A stretch of DNA of 64,000 nt from Rhynchospora pubera (lineage: Eukaryota; Streptophyta; Magnoliopsida; Poales; Cyperaceae): NCBI GenBank assembly GCA_028095005.1, contig CM051461.1, positions 28,827,432-28,891,431 on the forward strand, in the 5' to 3' direction. The notes beneath the pieces were generated by a model. The model was not told the DNA's origin. It made no database searches and saw only the letters and a list, made by a program, of their open reading frames with translations. Both the position numbers and the translations under genes were made by a program. The number at the start of each line of letters is the position of its first letter. Position 1 is the first letter of the stretch. Positions 59,826-64,000 of the stretch are shown here, piece after piece.

Positions 59826-59854
59826 CATCGCGCGAAGCGCGATGCGATAGCTAG
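59826..59854 (+). terminator. Helitron 3' terminal hairpin and CTAG
   Basis: An 8-bp perfect stem with a GAA loop is followed by CGATAG and CTAG. In the accepted model this structure signals the end of rolling-circle transposition. It is not a transcription terminator; the category is the nearest available. Confidence 0.85.
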
Positions 59855-60380
59855 TATATATGAAGCGAAGTAGAGCCTTGAACACTTCAGCTTTCATGTC
59901 CTTGATCTTGACGCTGCTTGATTTAGCTTCTTCAATGGAACCATAAAGCTCTGCCTTAAACACCGTGACCTAGCACCTAGCAGCTAACATGAATTTATGA
60001 GCAGAGATTCTTTCCTCTTGTACCTCAAAAGTAACATCAAACCTCTCTCCTCTCCCCCAAAGCTTCTCTATATCCTGGATTATAAAGGTATGTACAAAAG
60101 GTTCACAAGTAGTTGAAAGCTTCCCCTGCTGGTCCTGTACATTGAGGAAGAACTCAGCCTGGACTTCATTCATTTCACTTAAAAACTTTAGGAAAAGGGA
60201 CACATGAGTTTATTTGTTATCCGGGTGTAAAGTCCCATGCGGGTAAAATTGCAGAGCCCAATCATAGCCTTCAGCACTGAAGGCAGGGGAAGAGATATAC
60301 TGGCCAACTGGGAGATGCTTTGATTCTGAGTAGTTGACTTCAATGTAGTGTTCTGAGCCTTTGATTACCACGAGAGATCA
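59855..60380 (-). pseudogene. MATH-BTB gene D, 5' part (MATH and start of BTB)
   Basis: On the minus strand EGYDWALQFYPHG marks MATH and GERFDVTFEVQEERISAHKF marks BTB. Lesions: the ATG is missing, because a deletion of roughly 35 bp joins the leader acceptor to a GGTTGCAAA word; an in-frame TAA replaces Glu after PDNK; about 55 residues between FVHTF and DIEKLW are deleted; and a small insertion in the AARSPVF motif creates a TAG. It continues beyond the Helitron at 54026-54396. The gene is clearly dead; the order of events is unknown. Confidence 0.9.
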
Positions 60381-61035
60381 ATTTTGCAACCTGGGAATTT
60401 CATTAAAGAAAACCCATTTACAAGCTTAAAAGCAGGGATGATGCATGCAAAATTGCAAATAAAATGATATTTGTTGAGAGTATCCAACTTTACATGGATA
60501 AACTAGTCTATGCATTGATGTAAGTAATTAATAGCTGCGATTTATTTGGGAGTTCATTTAAAATTGAAACTGCATCCTATGAAAAATAAAAAGCAAGCAA
60601 GGAATTAAAAGGATAATTTTGTAAATAACTTGACTAATTATTAAAAAATTACAGTCTTCATCACTAATTTTATAAGCCACTGAATGATAAAGAAATCCCA
60701 ATTTAATTAGGGGTCAGATACTATGAGACAAGTCGGAGGCCAAGCATCTTTATTATCATTTTACACTCAATTTAATGAAACAACTTACAAAAGCTCAGGC
60801 TCACTCAGTCACTCGTGGTTTCCATGTATCGAATCTATTTAAAAAAAACCTTGTTTGGTTTTCCATCAAGTATCTTGAAACCTGTGACTAGCTATTAGCT
60901 AACCCGTACAAAACAGAGAAAGAGAGAAAGAGCAAAAACCTTCAGACGAGATGCGATCTGCTCAGTGCTCAGAGTGGCCGTCGTCAGAGCCTACTCGGAG
61001 TAAACGAAGCTAGCGAACTTCCCACTGGACCGGGG
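60381..61035 (-). promoter_or_regulatory. Former leader intron and promoter region of gene D
   Basis: Homologous to the upstream regions of A and C. The leader donor reads TTTCAAG|ATACTT (60873-60872), so GT has become AT. A leader-exon remnant with GAGTGGCCGTCGTCAGAG lies near 60970. Confidence 0.5.
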
Positions 61036-61492
61036 ATGGCGCGAATTGCGTTTTTAACATAGGATGGCTGTTATTTTGAGCCCAAATTTGTAAATAGGCC
61101 TAAACAAATTAGATGTTGATTTAGCGAGAATTATAAGTGTCATCGGCAAATATACCATTCCAGTCATCGTTAAATACAAAGTGAACATATACAACAAATA
61201 AGATGAACATATAGATGATCTAAGTGAACACTTACAAACAAATAAGTGTTGTCATCACTTGCTCAGAAGTTTACATACATATTCAACTAATTTTCATTGA
61301 ACTTATTTGTTTGTATGTGTTCACTTAGATCGTCTATATATTCACTTTGTTTGCTGTATATGTTCACTTTATATTTAACGATGGTAGGGATGACAAAATT
61401 GCAGATGACAGTAATCAATTTCCGCTATCGAAGCATTATTTCCTTGGAGAAGAATCGGAGAAGCATAGGTTACTCATGGCCTCATGCCATCG
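61036..61492. other. No gene seen; short inverted repeat
   Basis: GTGAACATATA..AACAAATAAG (about 61180-61250) faces CTTATTTGTTTGTATGTGTTC (about 61300). This forms a loose fold-back of about 200 bp. No coding signal. Confidence 0.4.
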
Positions 61493-62354
61493 TAAATCGG
61501 ATATAAACGCCTCTAATTTTCTCTATTCGGATATAAAGCCTTCTAATCTTCAAAATCGGATATGAACCCCTTTAATTTTGTTTAGTTTGGATATGAAGCA
61601 TTTTCATTATCTTTAAGCATATTTTAGATATAAAATAGTCATATGTTTAATATATATTACGACTAAAGTATCCCTGCATGCCCACATCTCTGCTCCTTCT
61701 GTGTTTCATCTGGGATTTTCTAGCTTGCCATATTTCCGCCTCTTTATTCTATTTCTGTGACCAATCCTTTTTAGCGTTCTATATCTCAACCAGCACAAAC
61801 CTTGAACCAAAGAATGAATTAGGGGCTTCTATAATGGAATGATTAGTATTAAGCATTAACAAATAATCGCTAAGATAATTTTAGCGAAGAGTATAGTGCT
61901 ATAATGCATATTCATGAAGTTTGCTGTGTTCAACAGTCAAATAATTAGATTTTGTTGCATTTTTTAAAAAAATATTGGATTTATAAGATTCATAATAGAA
62001 GAAGAATGATATGAACATATCGTTAAAAAAAAAGGCAAAATTACATCAATTTGATGTACTTGAAATTAAAATTGCACTAAATTTTTTCTAGAATGGCATT
62101 GTTCCAGGAAGAAAGTGACGAGAACATTTTAACTTTTTTTAGTACCAAAAATTTTCCTTAGTAATTTGGAATGAAAAAAGTAAATCGCCAACATCGCTAG
62201 ATGAGAAGATGAAAATATAGGTACCGAAGAGTAGTCCATAAAAAGAGGTATTTTGGGTCATAAATTCAATTTTTCTATTTATTATATTTAAAAATATTGA
62301 AAAGGATTTATATCTAAATTTAAAAAATTAAAGGGGTTTATATCAGATTAAAAA
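61493..62354. mobile_element. Degenerate MULE-type relic of the CCCCTCTAAT family
   Basis: The left arm carries three blocks with GGATATAAACGCCTCTAATT, GGATATAAAGCC and GGATATGAACCCC. The right arm, near 62305-62352, carries the complements GGGGTTTATATCAGATT and GGATTTATATC. The layout equals that of 1301-2882, but arms and ends have decayed and no target duplication was found. Confidence 0.6.
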
Positions 62355-63431
62355 ACAACCAGCCGTCTTTAAAGGTCGGTTCAGAATTAAAGGAAAGTAC
62401 ATAATGACTAAATAAATAAAACTATTTTTTTAGATAAATTAGGGTCTAAACCACTCAATTTATTTTTAAATTAAATGTATATAAAAGAAAGTGCATTGTT
62501 CTTTGTCACTTTTCAATAGAATTTGGACCTCAGACCACTTTTCACAAGTTGTTACGGTATCTTCTCCGTAGACTTGTAGAACATGTCATGCTAGTTTCGA
62601 AAAATTATTTATATTTATATGATAAAAAATTAGACAAGCAAAAAAAATATGGCCGTTCAAAGTCTGAAAACTTTTTTGTAACTATTTCAAGTATTTCTTG
62701 CCTTTCTCACCTTGGGATAGGCTAACTATTATCAAATGCAATATAAAAAAAAAAAATAAAAAATAAAAAAAAAATAATAAAAAAAGCTCATAAGAAAATA
62801 CAGCGGGGTAAAAGCAGTTAGGCCGTACAAGTATTTTCAGATAGGCAGTGCTGATAAAAAAAAAAGTATTAATCGCAATGTATTTCCTGTTTGCTATGAT
62901 CGTGGACTACAATTCTTTACCGCTACTACACCTAGCTGCTGCTAAGATTGAATAAGCAATTGACACTCCAGGTTGAATACTGCAGATTGCTTCATCTAAA
63001 AAGAAGCAAGGAGCTAAAACAGAAGGGGCATGATCGAGATGAGAATGCTGCTTAAATTTTATTTTCATAGTTGTATTTTATCTTCATTTATGTACACTTC
63101 CATGTACATAAACTCATGATCTATGCTATGGGACTATAATTATTCTTTTTTCAGTTTAGATAAAATAATGAACAAAGCATCCATGAGTCTCTGCATCCAG
63201 TCATCCACGAAAGAGCTGTACAGGCATATACAGTTAATTAGAACTCGGTTATGGTCCAACTGGTATGAGTTGCCAGTCAGAACTCTAACATCATTCAAAC
63301 AAAAATTATAATAATCCTGCTATTAAGAGATGAAGATAAAGTCATCACAATCCAAAACAAAAAGGAAATTAAGAAGTTGCTTCTACTTAACCCGTCACAA
63401 CATCTATTAGTTCAAGCTAACCAGTTGTACG
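62355..63431 (-). other. 3' flank of gene E
   Basis: No gene. From about 62860 it matches the downstream flanks of A and D (GAGCAATTGACAC-like word, AGGGGCATG, GGTCCAACTGGTATGA). An A-rich low-complexity run lies at 62742-62785. Confidence 0.5.
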
Positions 63432-64000
63432 CTAATTTGACGAGTCTTTGACCTTCTGACGCAGCTCAACCAGGAGGGAAGGGAAGACTTGCATCATCTG
63501 CACATATTCTTCGGTGAGTGCCAATTGTGTGAAGTTCTTCGAATTGGAAGCAAACTGAAGACATTTCTCCTTAAGCCAAGCAGAGTTGTGCTGTTCGGCC
63601 AATGTCAATGTTGTCAAGACCGTATCGATAGATAAATACACATGCAACCTCTTTTCACATTGCATCTTCAATTTTTCTAAAGCGTAACGATCAGCAGCTG
63701 CAAATAAATCCTGAACTAATTCATCTGAGAGACCACGCTTAAGCTCCCCGTCATCAAATTTATCAGTATATATGAAGCGAAGTAGAGCCTTGAACACTTC
63801 AGCTTTTATGTCCTTGATCTTGATGCTGCTTGATTTAGCTTCTTTCATGGAACCATAAAGCTCTGCCTCAAACACCGGTGACCTTGCTGCCAACATGAAT
63901 TTATGAGCACAGATTCTTTCCTCTTCTACCTCAAAAGTAACATCAAACCTCTCTCCCCTCCCCCAAAGCTTCTCTATATCGTGACACAACCCATTAGTAG
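63432..64000 (-). CDS. MATH-BTB domain protein (BPM-like), gene E, 5' part outside window
   Basis: The last ~190 codons of the gene, open to the window edge. The BTB domain starts GERFDVTFEVEEERICAHKF and includes AARSPVFEAELYGSM, RFIYTDKF and LSDELVQDLFAAADRYALEK. A BACK-like tail ends SFPSLL-type (VFPSLLVELRQKVKDSSN) before the stop. The MATH half and start codon lie beyond 64000; the residue ahead of CHDIEKLW is Leu, so no start codon is present in the window. No lesion is seen in the visible part. The expected role is CUL3-linked substrate adaptor. Confidence 0.9.
   Translation of the reverse strand, partial: TNGLCHDIEKLWGRGERFDVTFEVEEERICAHKFMLAARSPVFEAELYGSMKEAKSSSIKIKDIKAEVFKALLRFIYTDKFDDGELKRGLSDELVQDLFAAADRYALEKLKMQCEKRLHVYLSIDTVLTTLTLAEQHNSAWLKEKCLQFASNSKNFTQLALTEEYVQMMQVFPSLLVELRQKVKDSSN

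Larger units (their letters stand above)
54397..59854 (+). mobile_element. Helitron, 5.5 kb, non-autonomous
   Basis: It starts TCTTAAATAC after an A and ends CTAG before a T. Near the 3' end is a perfect 8-bp hairpin, CATCGCGC-GAA-GCGCGATG (59826-59844), six bases before CTAG. 5' TC, a GC-rich hairpin, 3' CTRR and A^T insertion without target duplication define Helitrons. Removing it joins ATTATCAA to TATATATGAAG, which reads R-F-I-Y-I-D-N-F across the junction and matches paralog E (RFIYTDKF). No Rep/helicase gene was seen. The interior carries plus-strand exon-like pieces, consistent with the gene capture typical of plant Helitrons. Confidence 0.92.

Overview
The window is nuclear DNA of a flowering plant, most likely a eudicot: it is AT-rich, carries introns and GT/AG splice sites, has no operons, and is full of plant-type transposable elements. 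The species cannot be told from the sequence. The only cellular gene family I can name with confidence is a local cluster of MATH-BTB (BPM-like) genes, which encode substrate adaptors of CUL3 ubiquitin ligases. Five members are visible: A (7341-8399, minus, intact), B (26279-27301, plus, intact), C (28851-52416, minus, broken), D (54026-60380, minus, broken) and E (63432 to beyond the window end, minus, intact as far as seen). A, C, D and E share recognisable 5' and 3' flanks, so they arose by duplication of a roughly 2.5-3 kb unit.

Two neighbouring paralogs are split by different transposon classes. Gene C is cut by a 22.5 kb CACTA (En/Spm-type) element, 29589-52070, with CACTACAGGAAAC ends and a TGC target duplication. 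Gene D is cut by a 5.5 kb Helitron, 54397-59854, with 5' TC, a 3' hairpin plus CTAG, and A^T insertion. The CACTA element holds a nearly identical 6.1 kb segment three times in tandem. Each copy carries a decayed antisense piece of a cobalamin-independent methionine synthase (METE) gene and other exon-like pieces.

Left part of the window (1-18 kb): a hAT-like hairpin relic, a MULE-type element with a 9-bp target duplication (1301-2882), several small hAT and fold-back MITEs, gene A, and then a minisatellite-like array. That array is interrupted by a block with a Ulp1-like peptidase relic and a second MULE-type element (10926-12256), and by a 4.1 kb solo LTR (13023-17129, duplication GATTC).

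Middle (18-28 kb): a complete but disabled Ty3/gypsy chromovirus-type retrotransposon (18050-24118, LTRs of 634 bp about 2% diverged, duplication TCTCC), a third MULE-type element (24614-25524), gene B and a hAT MITE.

Right part (28-64 kb): the CACTA-split gene C, the Helitron-split gene D, a degenerate MULE-like relic and the start of gene E. Apart from the MATH-BTB genes, everything recognisable is mobile or derived from mobile DNA. The most unusual structure is the recent triplication with captured gene pieces inside the CACTA element.
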